Shown piece by piece: positions 24,111 through 36,979 of a DNA stretch of 64,000 nt. The stretch comes from Dimorphilus gyrociliatus (Eukaryota > Annelida > Polychaeta > Dinophilidae), in contig CAJFCJ010000026.1 in assembly GCA_904063045.1 (NCBI GenBank), positions 536,964 to 600,963 on the forward strand, in the 5' to 3' direction. The translations under genes and the position numbers were made by a program. Each line of letters opens with the position of its first letter. Positions within the stretch are counted from its first letter, which is position 1. Below the pieces are notes generated by a model that searched no databases, was not told the origin of the DNA, and saw only the letters and a list, made by a program, of their open reading frames with translations.

Positions 24111-24236
24111 ATGATGCCATTTATAGATCAATTTAAAGCAAAAGGATTATTTTTATAATCTATTCGTCATACATCAAAGAGTTTAACATTAGTTTCCATT
24201 TGTCTAATGTTAAACCTGAGGATATACACCCTCACA

Positions 24237-24340
24237 CCATCACTCCTCCTCCACCAATAGGAAGCTTACCACTTGACATCTACTTGCCATCTTGACTCAT
24301 CCATAAAGATAATTGTATTATAATTAATTTGTCGCTGGAT
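24237..24340 (-). pseudogene. Tc1/mariner transposase scrap
   Basis: Minus strand gives IIFMDESRW and, after an in-frame stop, WRRSDGVR. This matches the second catalytic Asp block of Tc1-type DDE transposases (DES..., then WRR). Very short. Confidence 0.35.
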
Positions 24341-24689
24341 CTATCCACCTAATATGGTCAGTCTGTTCCTTTTAGCCCTTGCTGAAAGAGTACAAACTTT
24401 GGGAACAATTGGATAGCTTTTAAATCCTCTTCCAGTTCATCATAGGTCATCTGGCTTTTTTTTCCACCTTACTAGCTGTCTTATTTGTTTGTCGTATTTC
24501 ATATTGACTAATAAGTTTGAAAGAATTGTCTTCTAAAACTAAATTGTTCGAAAGTCGAATGTTCTATATTTATTTAGACCAAAAACATGTTAGTATGGAT
24601 ATTTATGGCACACTTTAAATTAAAGAAAAACCCAATTTTTCGAAAAAGAAATTTCTTTTTTTTCATATATGGATATTTTCGTCGGGGGC

Positions 24690-26000
24690 TGTATATTAGC
24701 TTGTCGTTGAATAGATTGGAATCACCCTATAGCCATAGATTTTTTATCACGAAGAACTGTGGTGCAGTATTTGAAATTTCCTAAAGTTGTGGGAGGGTTG
24801 AGTATAGTTGGCTAATACTTCGAGAGTACCGTGTCGAAGTGATGAACATTACTGCTCGTTTCCACGTATGACATGCAATTTATCATATAGGGGGATAGGG
24901 TTCTTCGGCGGTTGGAGAGAGAGAGAGAGGTTCGGTACCAACCGAGTGGATACTTGATAAAGGTAAAACTATTGCGTCCAAGCATTTGTAGATAATTATT
25001 TGTGGAGAAATTTTACGGCTTATGACAGACATTGAGGCTCCAGTATCTATTAAGGCAATCATCTTGCGAATGGTAGATACCTGTTGATGGCACTTGTGCT
25101 TCTGTCTCGTAGATAAGCATTCTATCATTGTTGATGTCTGATTGATTGATGCTAACAGGAAGGGCTGGGCTGGCTGTTGTTGAATCTTTGTGATGGACGG
25201 ATGTATCGCGTGGTTTGCTTACATTTATCCCAATCAAATTTAGATGAACAATTTACGTTTGTATGATCGCTTCGTAGTCAGTTAGATCAACGCTCCAGCA
25301 ATTCAATTAGTCTTTTTTACCCTCGTGGTTAATATTGATAAATGAGGCTAAGACATAAGCTAGACATAGGTGGCTATCGGAGCATAATCATCTCGAATTT
25401 GTATTTGTTGGTAAGTTTGTTGTTGTATTCATATCTCTTGGGCCATTGTGTGAATCCGAAGGGTAACGTTGACCTGGATTGGTATGATAGTTTTTTTTGG
25501 CATATATTCTTCCGTGGAAGGTTTCGTTATTATTGTTTCTGAGACTATTGTAGGAGGAGCATAGGATTCGTTTTGTATACTATTTGTAATATTTGTGATT
25601 GATTGTTTTTCCAAATTCTTGCACAAGTATGTTAAAGTCAGAAGAGTGGTTAAAGTGAATATATCCGACTTCCTGTTGAATATTTAATGGTAACTTAGAG
25701 ATGAATTAGTTGAGTTTTATGATATTGAGGGTGACCTTTCTTTTCCTGTCTGTTCAAAGATATAAAAAGTGTTTTGAAATCAATCCAATCGGAGACACTG
25801 TTAGCTTTGTTGAGGATTCTTCCTGCGTGATGGTTAAGTATTGTAATTAAATCTTACGTCTTTAACTAGGTTCTCAAAGCTACTCTTGTTTGGCTTTTTA
25901 TTATTTAGTTTGCAATATTCACCAACATATTTCATTTCCGAAATCCAACGTTCGTCGACTGTTGGAGCTGTTTCTTGCATTTGAATAGAGATCGTTGAGT
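24690..26000 (-). mobile_element. Bel/Pao Gag and protease remnant, third copy
   Basis: 25013-25237 is nearly identical in translation to the Gag piece in both inverted-repeat arms. The overlapping frame 24883-25128 has the protease site ALIDTGASMSVISRKI. Upstream (25600-25920) minus-strand frames give RRILNKANSVSDWIDFKTLF, matching GRILNKTILFQPS...WVEFKKLL of the Gag at 49.3 kb. Frame shifts and stops throughout. Confidence 0.75.
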
Positions 26001-26009
26001 TATGTGGTT

Positions 26010-26930
26010 CGTTAGGAGTGTGTTGTTTGAGTCGGACTCATCATTTCGATAAAGCACTCTATCTTAGTAGTCATTTCTGCTTTTATCAAGTAATTAATTG
26101 GCTTCCAGTCAAATTCAAGAAATGCAACATTTTCCAACAGCCAAAGAACAAGATGGCGGAACTTGGAACATTCGAAAAATTTAAATTCTTCAAAACAAAC
26201 AAAATAACGGAACGTTATCTACAATCTATATAAAGATATGATTAAAAAGAACTTCCATAAACGTGAGACTGATTTATCATTATTTATTAGAAAATTCGAT
26301 TAATTTCCAATTGTTCGATAAAAGTCCATTTGATTCGATTACACCAAAATAAATTTATAATGGTTCGACAGAATGGAATGAAAGTTTTCTAATTAAACAA
26401 GATAATTGTACAGTATCAATAATATTAGTTAGGGCCGTTTTAAAATTACAGCAAAGTTTATGAAAATTGCAAGTTTCTACCTTTGTTACAATTACTTATT
26501 ATCGTGACTGTCTACATATATCTTACATATTTATTATAAATTTAAATATATCCTTTTGTCGGTGATGAAGACGAAGACCTCAATCAAGAGACATTGCAAC
26601 AACAAACTCCCCTGAATAGAATTGACAGTCAGAAAATGTCGCTCGTGTAATGTTCTCTGGATGAAAGACGAAGTTGAATATTTCATGCTGCAACACAAGG
26701 GAGAGAAAGCTGCGAAAAATAGACGATAACGGTCTTTCGAGGATAGAAGAGTCAGTGACGGCGCTTGAAGATATATTTTCCGTCAAATTACTTCAAAATT
26801 TTGTAAGTATAAAATGAATTTAAAAAGAAAAAACAACAACAAAGAATTGGAACGTTCTATTCGCTGCGAATCTTTTAATAATTTCCTGTGATTGAATTTC
26901 GTCCATTTTTTTTTGCGTTTTTCTATTAAA
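26010..26930. other. No supported gene
   Basis: AT-rich, with short frames lacking recognisable domains. Confidence 0.5.
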
Positions 26931-26934
26931 TTTA

Positions 26935-27545
26935 GTTTGTCTTTCAAAAATTCCTGATTAGCCGTCCGCCGTCGTGTTCATAACTTCATCAGGTAAATAT
27001 CTATAACATAAAATAATGTCATTACAATGTCATAGCTAAAATATAAATAAATTTTTCGTTAAACTACTACTTTTTCCTGCCTCAGTCCACTATTCTTTAA
27101 TGACTTTCGTCCATCTTTTCAGAAGTGATACTTATCTATGATTTCATTTTTATTACATCTTGAAGAGTGTTGTTTATAACGTATTTCGTATAGAAAATGA
27201 GAAATTTGATGAAAAATCGACTCGAATAAAATGATTGCGTTGAAAATAAAAACTGAGCATTTAGCGCCATCTGCAAGGTAAAAATATTTGTAACAAATTT
27301 GTCAGTCAATTATCGATAAAATTAGCATAAAATTGTGGTTAATATCGATTATAGTATACGTTTTAGTTAGATAAACATACTTAGAAGATGAAAAATGAAG
27401 ATATTGAAATTTGGCATGATCGAGAACGACATCTGGAGGGTAGTATTTTTGGCGGTCATTTTGAAATACTGGATGAAAAGATAAAAATAATGATGTCATG
27501 TCGAGTACCATTTTAAGCGCAACCATTCAAATAACTCTTCATCTT
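26935..27545. repeat. Repeat module A, including dispersed GCGCCATCTG repeat, copy 5
   Basis: Recurs at 37078-37690 with few changes. It starts TTTAGTTTGTCTTTCAAAAA. The embedded dispersed repeat runs about 27062-27480, with core GCGCCATCTGCAAG at 27264-27277 and a terminal CGACATCTGGAG. Confidence 0.85.
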
Positions 27546-27565
27546 CATTCTTTTGTTTTGATGCT

Positions 27566-27777
27566 ATTATTTGCATCTTCTCTTTATTCGCTCCAAGTTT
27601 GATGTGATTGCAACGATTTCTTTAATGAAATTACTACTTTCTCTTCTAAAAGGTTCCACGACCTTCGCACATCCATACCACAGCCACCTTCTTTTATGGC
27701 CCGTTTCATCTCATCTTGCTTTTCATACTGGATTCGTGGCTCCCTTCGTCTAGAGTGTTAAGACTTTGTCTTCTGTT
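27566..27777. repeat. Repeat module B
   Basis: Near-identical to 36772-36979. Here module B follows module A; at 36.8 kb it precedes it. Confidence 0.85.
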
Positions 27778-27839
27778 GTCTATAGTATTAATATTCTCAC
27801 AGATTGTTCCTTGCCTTTCTGACACTTTGATTCGAGACA

Positions 27840-29260
27840 AACGAAGTCATACCGGACTGGAAGAATGTGATGGAAAACATGCTGAGCGACTATGAAGGAG
27901 AATCTGGACAGAAGCCAATGAGGAACAAAGCTAAAGGGCGAGTGTCCAGACTTAAGAAGAAGCATGCAGAATTGGTCAAAACAGCATCAGAGAGTGATGA
28001 TGAACAACCCTAACAAGCTGCGTCAACTAGGTATCTCCGGAAAAGCAAAAAGAAATTGGAAACCCAAAGGGTTGGAAAAAAGGTCTATAGCCTATGATAC
28101 AGAGAACGATGGGGGAGATGAGGATGATCAGGAGGGCAGAAAAAGAGATGGAGCAGGGAGATGTACACTCGGTGCAGGAGATGGAAGATGATATAGGAAA
28201 TGCAACACAGGACGACGTTGAGCAGAAGTCCGATGATGAGAGAGATTTGGCCCATTCCAAGAGCGAGTAGGAACGTAACACAGATGAAGGCCTACAGGAC
28301 AGGAAAGAACTAAACACTACAAGACAGAATAAGACCGCCACAACGCCGCAGTCAAAGATTGACGAAGCTCGGCTAGCCAATGAAAACCTGATTAAGCAAT
28401 TCAGGGAAATGAGAAGAGAATGGGGAATTTGGAGACTAGGATAGAAAATCTGGAGGCGAGCTTGGGCAGGAGGTGGAGACCATGGACAGAAAAATGGAAA
28501 TGTGAGTCGACTCAAAACTAAAGGTGACCGTTAAAGAGGAACAATACGAACTCGTCCTCGCAATAATTGGTAAGGACGTCAGCACTCTCAAAGCCGGAGC
28601 GAAGGAGCTTGAACGTAAAGTTCAGCAGTTGCTACCAACCACTACAGATTCCTACGACCCACCAGTGAGGGAAAGACTGGGCCTCGTTGAGTCACCAAGG
28701 CAACAAAGCCCAGAGCTGCTTTACCAAAAACGACCACATACGGAATTTGAGAGTTGACCTTATTCAATGGCGATATCACTCACTTCAAGGCCTTCATGGA
28801 ACGTCATAAGCAGATAGCGGACCAGTTCGATGTGAGAGATTGGGATAAAGTGGATCTACTGAGTTATTAACCAGGTTATTAAGGGAAATCCAGTCCGAAT
28901 TCAACACCAATCACGCTGGGGAGGGAACCAGGAAACAACTGGAAGTATTGGGGTTGGTTACGACAAGATTTTGTCTGTGCGTTTGGCTTTGGGAGGTATG
29001 GACCAGCAGGATGGTGAAGGAGAAAGGTGAGGTTACCCTGGAACAGATCGCATCATTTGTGGAGGAATATGCAAGGTTCATAAGAATTGTACAATTTACA
29101 GCGCCATCGAATTCTATGGTTCCACAGCACTAGAATAGAGAGCTGAATGTTGATACTCCCCCACGAAGACTGAATGATGGAACAATATGCTTCAACTGCG
29201 GCAATAACCACACAGTTAGGGCATGCCCTCAGCGATGCATGTGGAAATAAATGGGAAGAG
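27840..29260 (+). pseudogene. Retroelement Gag-like remnant with zinc knuckle
   Basis: Broken plus-strand frames. 28524-28757 has a coiled-coil-like stretch (KAGAKELERKVQQLL). At about 28760-28870 is LFNGDITHFKAFMERHKQI, similar in layout to the capsid-like domain of Bel/Pao Gags. 28948-29133 includes LEQIASFVEEYARFI. Near 29187-29240 is CFNCGNNHTVRACPQRC, a C-x2-C-x3-H-x4-C knuckle one residue short of the canonical spacing. No polymerase follows. Confidence 0.55.
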
Positions 29261-29569
29261 AATGGCTGCTATGATTGATAATTTTAAAGATTATGTGGCC
29301 ATATTGAGTAAAAACAAGGAATTTTCTATCTTTTATGATAACTTCCTCCGTCCACTTGTGACTTAGTCATTTAAGCCTGTGCTGTCTCTCTCCCTCAATT
29401 GGACCCACCATGATATGGATATCCTCGAGTATTACCATACCCCTCCTAGTCCAAGGGTTCCTGGTTTCGAGGTTGGATAATGTGACGGTTTATCTTGAAG
29501 TTGGCTTTTTTCGTGAGGCTACCTTTGAAAGTTTGGGTTCAATTCTTGTTGTAGTTACGATATCACAGC

Positions 29570-29660
29570 TAAAATATAAACTAATTTTTCTCGCCCGAGA
29601 TCTTTATTCTTTAATGAATTTCGTCCATCTTTTCAGTAGTGATACTTATCTATTCGTTTA
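29570..29660. repeat. Partial dispersed repeat (5' part)
   Basis: Matches the 5' landmark of the dispersed repeat (TTTAATGAATTTCGTCCATC, AGTGATACTTATCTA), then breaks off before the GCGCCATCTG core. Confidence 0.6.
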
Positions 29661-29689
29661 GTAACAAGGCAACTCTTTTCCACCAGTTA

Positions 29690-29880
29690 GGCCAACTTTC
29701 ACTGAAAGTACTTTAGAAATTTACTATGCAGACGGACTCTCTTCAACAAGCCCTGACGTCAATTGACTGTTGATAATTCACCATCCACTAATGATGGTGG
29801 CACAGATAGATCTGAGTCTATCAAGGCAATGATTTCAATTCCAACTCTGGAATCGACGTTACGTAAGGAAAATTAAAAAT
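29690..29880 (-). pseudogene. Possible retroelement protease scrap
   Basis: Minus strand reads GIEIIALIDSDLSVPPSLVD, resembling the IALIDTGAS protease region of the nearby Bel/Pao copies, but the active-site triplet is altered. Weak. Confidence 0.25.
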
Positions 29881-31225
29881 GTTCTTTAAATTCAAATTTA
29901 TCTCAACAAATAAAGGGCTGTATCTCAAGTTTTACTCATCAAAAACCCTGATATTTCATCATTAGACAAGTCAATAAGTCAATAAAGCTATTCAAGAAAG
30001 TCATTCAAATTCCAGCTATCCTCAAACTAAGGAGAATTTCTCATCGAATGATAGATATCATGACTGGCAGCAGCAGCAGCAGGTCTGTTGAACAAAGTGC
30101 TCTTTTATCGGCTCCAGAATCTTATTCAAATGGGAATAGAACATTCGAATTCTATCTGTGGACGCTATCCTGAAAAAGGGTCAATATATAAATAGATATA
30201 CAAATACCACGTGTGGAGTTTATTCTACGTAATAATCAACGGAAATTTTCAATGATTAAACAAATAATCATAAGTCTAGTTTAGAAATTTTCTTATTTAA
30301 AGAACTCAAGAACCTTTTCATTCTATAAGTTGTTCTTTTTTTTTTGTTCCATAGAACAATCGAACGAAATCGAACAAAAGTGATATATTACTTAAATAAT
30401 CCAAATTGATTATATCTAGATAATAAACTTTATTCAAATTAATAAATGTTTATTATCATCTTTATATTAGCTTTAATAGAATAAAACTTACCGCTTATAT
30501 TAACACTCGTGTGCGTAAATGTTTATCTGATCATACGAATTATTACCAACATCGATGAGAAGGGTGTTAAGTCTGGCAAATCCTTAATTTGCCCACAATT
30601 AGTTTCGAAATCTTTGGACCCAACTGACGAACATATAGACATAAAGAACTTGAAGAAAAGCTTTACCCAAGCCATAGAAAGACTGTACGGAAATTTTAAT
30701 AATGGACCTTAAACCTAATCCTGCCTTTATAGAATACAGCAGTCTATATGGAAGCTGCAATTAAAGATTTGGATCAAAGACTTCTGTATACTGTATACTG
30801 AGGATGGGAAAGATATTTTGTTATTCTCAACTGTTCCCCCTCTCTTATTTATGAAAAATAACCTTCTACTCTCTCCTAATCTTTTCGTAAGAGTGATAAT
30901 CAGGATAAGAATTTTCGATAACTTAAGAATTCCAAAGTCATCATAGTAAATCTTGTTCGTCTTTTCCATTCGCTGTAAGAATGTAAGAATTTGAGTGTGC
31001 TCTATGCATTCTGAATTGATTAGAAATTTCTCCCTTCTCTTACAGTCCCCCTCCTCCAACAGGAGAAAGCAACTACTTGACAAATTTCTCATGCAGGATA
31101 AAGAAATGACTTGACAAGACCACAGATCAACTAATCGCCTTTAATCCGCGTACATACGGTCAATAAGATTGATTGATGCATAATCTCTAAGGATAATCTC
31201 TTTCTAAACGATTATTGCAGTTTAT

Positions 31226-31228
<3 letters not shown>
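29881..31228. other. No supported gene
   Basis: AT-rich. The frame 30509-30712 ends LKKSFTQAIERLYGNFNNGP and could be an exon, but no family or splice partner is recognisable. Confidence 0.4.

Positions 31229-31258
<30 letters not shown>
31229..31258. repeat. (AG)15 microsatellite
   Basis: 30 bp of AG. Confidence 0.95.
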
Positions 31259-31263
<5 letters not shown>

Positions 31264-31381
31264 GTGTTGAACTGCAATAATAGTTGCGATTCGTACAATA
31301 TCCTACAAAGTAGGCTACATTTTTTTATTTTGCAACCTCTACCAATGTATTGAAATTTGCAGTCTTGCTATGAAATTAACC

Positions 31382-31772
31382 GTGAAAATATGTCAGCCAC
31401 GACAGGTAACTTCTTCCAATTCTTTCCATTGTTACCAAATCTTTCAGGTCATCTTCTTCATTCTTCTTGAGTGTGACAGCAGGCAATCGCGAACTGCAAG
31501 AAACGCGTCCAATTGAAAAAAGTATTTTCTGCCATGTCTTCTGCCATCAGTTCTTGAGAAGCTTCAAAAGCAGCCGCTGAATCGCAGGCTGAGATCCAAT
31601 TATCAAAATCATCCAAGATTGTTCTTTCTAAAATCTCGAATTGGGTATAAAGATGGGGATAGTAACAGCTATCTTCCTCGTTTTCTGGCATTAGTTCTAC
31701 AGCAGTATCAATGGCAATTCCAAGGCAATATTCTCCCACATCCAGTCCATATTCGTTGCAAAAATATATCAT
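31382..31772 (-). CDS. Possible Bcl-2-like protein or remnant
   Basis: The main frame (31772 to 31458) is 104 codons. Residues near position 51 read ILERTILDDFDNW, resembling a BH3 segment (compare the DDF of Bcl-2). About 34 residues on is ENTFFNWTRFLQFAIACC, resembling the BH1 FNWGR block. The frame then stops, but a shifted frame immediately beyond gives DLVTMERIGRSYLSWLTYFHG, with the Trp placement of a BH2 block at about the expected distance. If real, it would act on mitochondrial membranes in apoptosis control. The frame break means it is either a pseudogene or has an intron I cannot place. No transmembrane tail is seen. The identification rests on motif spacing only. Confidence 0.33.
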
Positions 31773-31774
31773 AG

Positions 31775-32943
31775 TGTAGATTATAGATCTAAAAATGTTG
31801 ATGACTTCTTTAACTTTGCTAGAAGATAATTAATGTCTTGATGGTCCATTTGCCGTCTTTCGTCGCAGAAGGGCCAGTTGTCATTCACTAAACCTTTTCA
31901 GTCATGAAGTATTCTTCTGTTCAGATAATAAGAGGATTATCAAGATTATCCCTACCAGTATGGAGATGATATAATTTTGAACCCATCCAGAAATACGGAA
32001 TCTTCCAAAGCATATTTTATAGATAACATAATTGGAAAGCAATTAGAAAGGTGAGACGCTATATGCAAAATAGTTCGCCTCTCCGGTAGAACTTCTTTTA
32101 CAATGTCGAATGAAAGAATTGCCTTTTCACTTGGTGTTGGCCACTTTAAAAGTCAACTAATGTTTAACAATTAGACGACGAGTAACAGCATCAAAGGTAC
32201 AATCAGCGCCAGTTGCTCCACGTCTATATAAATCAAATAATAGAGGAGATTCTCCCATCATGAAGTAGAGCATGTACATTTCCGGGAATTACATTTTTAA
32301 AGGTGATTAACAATTGAGTGGTCAGCTAAAGAGTTAGTCGAAATGCTTAAAAATGGATGGAAACTTTTAGCTTTTTCCTTGGAGATTATCTTCTCATGCA
32401 CTAAAAATGAAATGATTTTTCAGATATAAAAAACATCAAAACATTATAGATTAACTATAATTTTTGGTTAGTTAACCTTAAATTAGCCCTTTTAATGGTA
32501 CAGAGTGAAATTATCGCTCAGACTCTCTCTCTCTCTATTCTCGTTCTTTAACAAGCTGATAAATCGTTGATAACTTTTGTCAAAGGGATTCCATAAAAAT
32601 CCTTTAATGATAAGCTAATATGATAAAATAGTTTAAATTAAATTTCATTTACCTTCGATTTTATCCATTCTTCTCCTATGGAATCTCAAAATTAGATTTC
32701 ATCAGAAACCATGATGATAGAGATCAGAGATTACATTCTTTTATCAATCGGCAGAGTATATAAATTAACTTTGTAAAAAAAAAAAAACAATAAAAAACAA
32801 TGTTTTATAAACTTTTTCTTAAATTATTTAAGTAGAAATAAAAAATTAAAAACACCAGTTTTTATTTTTTAAACCGGAAGCTATCGTTCGAAAATTAGAG
32901 CAAAGCTCAACACTTTCTTGAAAACTTTCATTGGAGGCACTCA
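31775..32943. other. No supported gene
   Basis: AT-rich spacer upstream of the MADF-BESS gene. A poly-A run lies near 32776. Confidence 0.5.
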
Positions 32944-33726
32944 ATGAGAGGTGAAGAGGAAAATAATTCATTGGAAATGTGCGATATGACAGAATTAAAT
33001 GAAGAAACGACAACTAGATTGATTAAATTGGTAAAGATAAATCCGATTATTTGGGAATCAATGAGCTGTAATAAAAAGGATGAGGAAGTTGTTTGGAAAG
33101 GTATTGGAAATCAATTAGGACTCACAGGAAATCGAGCTAAGCAAGTATTTGACAAATTAAGAGAATGTTTCTATCAAGATGTTAACCGACAAGACGTGGG
33201 AGATGCTGATAAGTTCGATAAAATTAATCCATATTGGAAATTCTTTCCATTACTTAATTTTCTTAAACCGAAGAAAGCATCCAAACCAATACTGATTAGG
33301 AATCATTCGCCAAGGGAAAAGAGACCAAGAGTAGGAGGTGATTTCGAAGATACGTACGGATCGGAGTCGTTGTCAACTCGAACGTCTACTGCTACTTCTC
33401 CAACTTTTACTGAAGGATCTACAACTACAACGGGAAAGAGAAGAGTTTTTGATGAGAAGGATATGTAAGTTTTTTCTTACCTCAAATTTAGTTGTCTTCA
33501 CCTTCCGATTTTCTTCATTTTCCTTTTCTGTTGTTGTTTTTCTTATAGGCATACGTACTTTATGCAATTCCTAAACGAAAGTAAGAAGAGCATTGACGAA
33601 GATGAGATTTTTGCAAATTTTTTGTATACGGAGATTAAAAAACTACCAACAGCGTCTAAAGATGAGCTAAAATGGAAAATTCATTCTCTAATTAGAGACG
33701 AAAAACAAAGGATCATCTCCTGCTGA
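32944..33726 (+). CDS. MADF-BESS domain DNA-binding protein, two exons, 232 aa
   Basis: Exon 1 is 32944-33464 and exon 2 is 33549-33726. The 84-bp intron begins GTAAGT and ends TTCTTATAG, and the joined frame is 699 nt. Residues about 22-100 form a MADF (Myb/SANT-like) domain: RLIKLVKINPIIWE, then WKGIGNQLGLTGNRAKQVFD, then a W-K-FFPLLNFL end. A basic, Ser/Thr-rich linker follows (REKRPRVGG, then a Ser/Thr run). Exon 2 encodes a BESS-like motif (EDEIFANFLYTEIKKLPTAS then KDELKWKIHSLI). MADF-BESS proteins bind DNA through MADF and partner proteins through BESS, acting as nuclear transcription regulators. AATAAA is at 33848-33853. Intact and probably functional. Confidence 0.85.
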
Positions 33727-33853
33727 TTGTATTAGTTTACATATAAAATCTTATTAGTTTAATATATCTGAAAGACATATTTCTGTACATTAAATGCGTA
33801 TTTCTACTTATATAATTAGATATTTTAACTTAAACCAATGTACTAATAATAAA

Positions 33854-35222
33854 CTAAAGAAGAATTAAGAACAAAACCAAACGAACGAAGGGAACTCGTC
33901 GAAAAATTAATTAATTAGTCTTTTTTTTATGTCAGTTACGTTGACTATTCAGTTGGTTAATTAGTTACTCACATCTAATATTCCTAACAAGTTTAGTATT
34001 GTAACGAATAGCTATATATATATATATATACAATATATATTGTACAGCCTTGTATTCTTCAGGTTCTCAGCAACCCCATCTGCAATCTTAAACAATCGAA
34101 TTTGTTTCTACCGAAAGAATTATCTCTTAATAAAATCGATCTTCTATTTATTTTCATTTAGAGAATTATTAAACCTTAAAAAAAAAATTCTACGTCTAAA
34201 AAAACGGAAGCGTTAGATTACAAAGGTGGCGTTTCGGATCAGCAAACGGTCTTTTTCAAATTTGGTTCCATCGCGGGAACATGATTGTCAACGAAATAAA
34301 TTGCGTAAGTCTTTTATGTTCATTTCATCTATACAAAAAAAAGGAGTTTAATAAATAATAGAATCCAATAATTGAGTTATTCTCATCGAAAGCTTTTTTC
34401 CAGAAATTTTTTATTAACAAAATGACAAATATAGGCTAAACGCAAAACTTTGAAAACATTATTTTAATATATAAATATTGTAAAAAACTAATTCATATAA
34501 CATTATCCAGACGAATTAATGTAAATTTGCTTTTGAGAACAGTGGAAACTTTAAGGAATTAACAATTCAACAGAAGAAGTTCCTTCTTGGACGCCATCTT
34601 GAAAAAAGAATTATTTGTTTTTGTTCTGGAATAAATAAGAGGGAAAAGATTTTAAAAGTATTTCTACTTAATAAGTAAGTTTTTTATTAGTACTTTTAAA
34701 AAAAATGACAAATAATTATGATTACATCAATACGGCAAGTTGAAGTATCCAATGATATTTTATATTTCTTAGCTATGACATTAAGTAGTTAGCAATTTAA
34801 ATTCACAATAAAAAAAAAAACAGTTACGTCTAGTTTTCTTTTCCATTTTAGCCGAATAAGAAAAACACAGCAAGAGGGAAAGATAATCAAAAAAAAAAAA
34901 GGTAAAGCTTCCCCGAAATCATTTCAACATTTCGATATTCGTACTCCCTGATGAAACTTTGTGCTTCGGAATCTGAAAATTTTAGGTCCATGAATATATT
35001 AGAATAAATTCTGATTGAGAAATCGTATTAGAAAATTCTGGAAAAGTCACTTAAACGTAATATTACGCATTCTCTTTATTTTTTCTAAACAGGTATAGAA
35101 TGATTACGAAAGAGGAGGATAAGAAATTTACCGAAAATACAAATTACGTATTGAAATCTATTGACTGTAGAAATTGAAGATAAATATTACAAGATTATCT
35201 TTATCTTCTTTCAAATATGTAG
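33854..35222. other. No supported gene; (TA)n tract
   Basis: (TA)n at 34013-34031. Otherwise AT-rich, no domain-bearing frame. Confidence 0.5.
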
Positions 35223-35420
35223 TTGATTCTGAAGTCTCTACTCGACAGAGTAGACCACCCGTATTGTCTTTTAGCCTCTCAATCGAAAAGTGTTCTCCGT
35301 GATACATTCACAATCCTCCATGCATTTTCAATGGGAATAACATCTGGGCTGTTGGCAGACCATTCTAGAATGCCTAAATTCTTAAGCATTGCCTTCGAAG
35401 AATGAACGATAATCTCTTTG
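35223..35420 (-). pseudogene. Tc1/mariner transposase C-terminal fragment
   Basis: Minus strand reads VHSSKAMLKNLGILEWSANS followed by PDVIPIENAW. This is the last part of a Tc1/mariner DD34E transposase (H-x-SK ... W-x-x-SPD-x-x-PIEN-x-W), including the final catalytic Glu. The N-terminal DNA-binding domains and earlier Asp residues are absent, and a stop follows about 15 codons later. No terminal inverted repeats were found. Confidence 0.75.
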
Positions 35421-36229
35421 AGCACAAGAATTCAAGACAAGCAACCTATCATGTCAATTTGGTTCTTCCTCCTCAATTCATTTATTGTTTACGTTTTTAA
35501 TATTTGTTATCTTTGTAACAAAGACTTTTTTAAAAAACTTTTTAACGGCTAAGTTTTTATTTTTTCTTGTTTTTAAAACTTCTTGATATTTTCAACTGTA
35601 CCCATTGTAAAGGGCAATAGCCCTGTCTCTATTTGACTTTATACAACCCCCAGATAGATATTGCCCCATTCGGACAAATATTAGTCGTTTTGGAAATGCT
35701 GCATGCGTAAGAAAAAATAATATTCTCTGTGTCTTTCTGGTCTTTCTCCAACATACTTATGATACAACCTCATCCGTTATTTGTCTTGATTTCAGGGCTG
35801 GTTTACAATCAGTAATCTAGCCTCGTAGCCCATTCCTCCTCAAGATCCTTTTGAGATAACTATCCCTAAATCTCGATTCTTGATATATTGCAAAGGAACC
35901 GGCTCTAATTTTCTGCGGCGTTTTTAAATTTGCCACAGTGCCATATTTTAAATATTTTTTCGATATTTTTTGAATGACTCCTCTATAAGGCTTTTTGGAT
36001 CTTAACCTGGAATGCCTTGTCTAGCATCTTTTCAACTGCTAGTTTTCTTGAATCTCATGCTTATCCTCATTTTTTATCTACTATATAGTATCATTTTTAA
36101 ATGAAATTTCGATCATCTCAAGTTCTATTTTTATTCTTTATAGTCATTCCACAGCCTTTATTTTCTAATTTTCAGCAAAAAAAGCTGTGTTGATAGTACA
36201 AACATCTGTAAATAATATTAAGGAGATAA
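35421..36229. other. No supported gene
   Basis: Nothing recognisable. Confidence 0.5.
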
Positions 36230-36315
36230 AAAACGAAAATATTGAAATTTCGTTCGAGTGATAGCGACATCTGTAGTTGTAGTTTACGAGTTCGTTTTCA
36301 AATACTGGATTATAA
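36230..36315. repeat. Partial dispersed repeat (3' end only)
   Basis: Matches the terminal block of the dispersed repeat: GAAATTTCG, GCGACATCTGTAG and TTTTCAAATACTGGAT. Confidence 0.65.
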
Positions 36316-36771
36316 GATAAAACAATCTACGCATTCCGTAATTGCAAAAGTTTTAATAGTGTAGAATGAAATTGCCAATGTCGTTTTCAATTGTTTCAAT
36401 ATATTGTTTTTGACCAAATCAACAACTTTTAAACATTTTCATTTATTCTACATCAACAATTCATTGGTAAAGAGTCTATCTTCATGGTTTTCTACCTTTT
36501 ATTTATCCAGTCAAAATGTATTTTCTTTCTCTTCTCCACGTTCTACTTCTGTAATTTTGCTTTTAAATGTATCTTCTTTTTTAACAAATTACCATTTATT
36601 GTCAGTATTCAAAATGCGTTCAGCCTATCATTATAACAATCTTCAAGTTTTTCTAAAATATTCAGTACATAGTACAAATATACCGCCTTTCTAAAATTCC
36701 ATCACGTGCGATAATGTTTTGTTTTGACAAATACGTCAAATAGATGGAAATACATGATATGCTTTGCTTGC

Positions 36772-36979
36772 TATTATTTGCATCTTCTCTTTATTCGCTT
36801 CAAGTTTGATGTGATTGCAACGATTTCTTTAATGAAATTACTACTTTCTCTTCTAAAAGGTCCCACGACCTTCGCACATCCATACCACAGCCACCTTCTT
36901 TTATGGCCCGTTTCATCTCATCTTGCTTTTCATACTGGATTCGTGGCTTCCTTCGTCTAGAGTGTTAAGACTTTGTCTT
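36772..36979. repeat. Repeat module B, second copy
   Basis: Near-identical to 27566-27777 (single-base changes such as TCCCACGACC for TTCCACGACC). Confidence 0.85.

Noticed and set aside
28027-28515. 162-codon minus-strand open frame
   Set aside because: Shadow of the Gag-like remnant on the plus strand; Ser-rich antisense of an acidic/basic coding region, no domain.
30509-30712. Small plus-strand frame as a gene
   Set aside because: Composition looks coding in its second half, but no family, start context or splice partner could be found.
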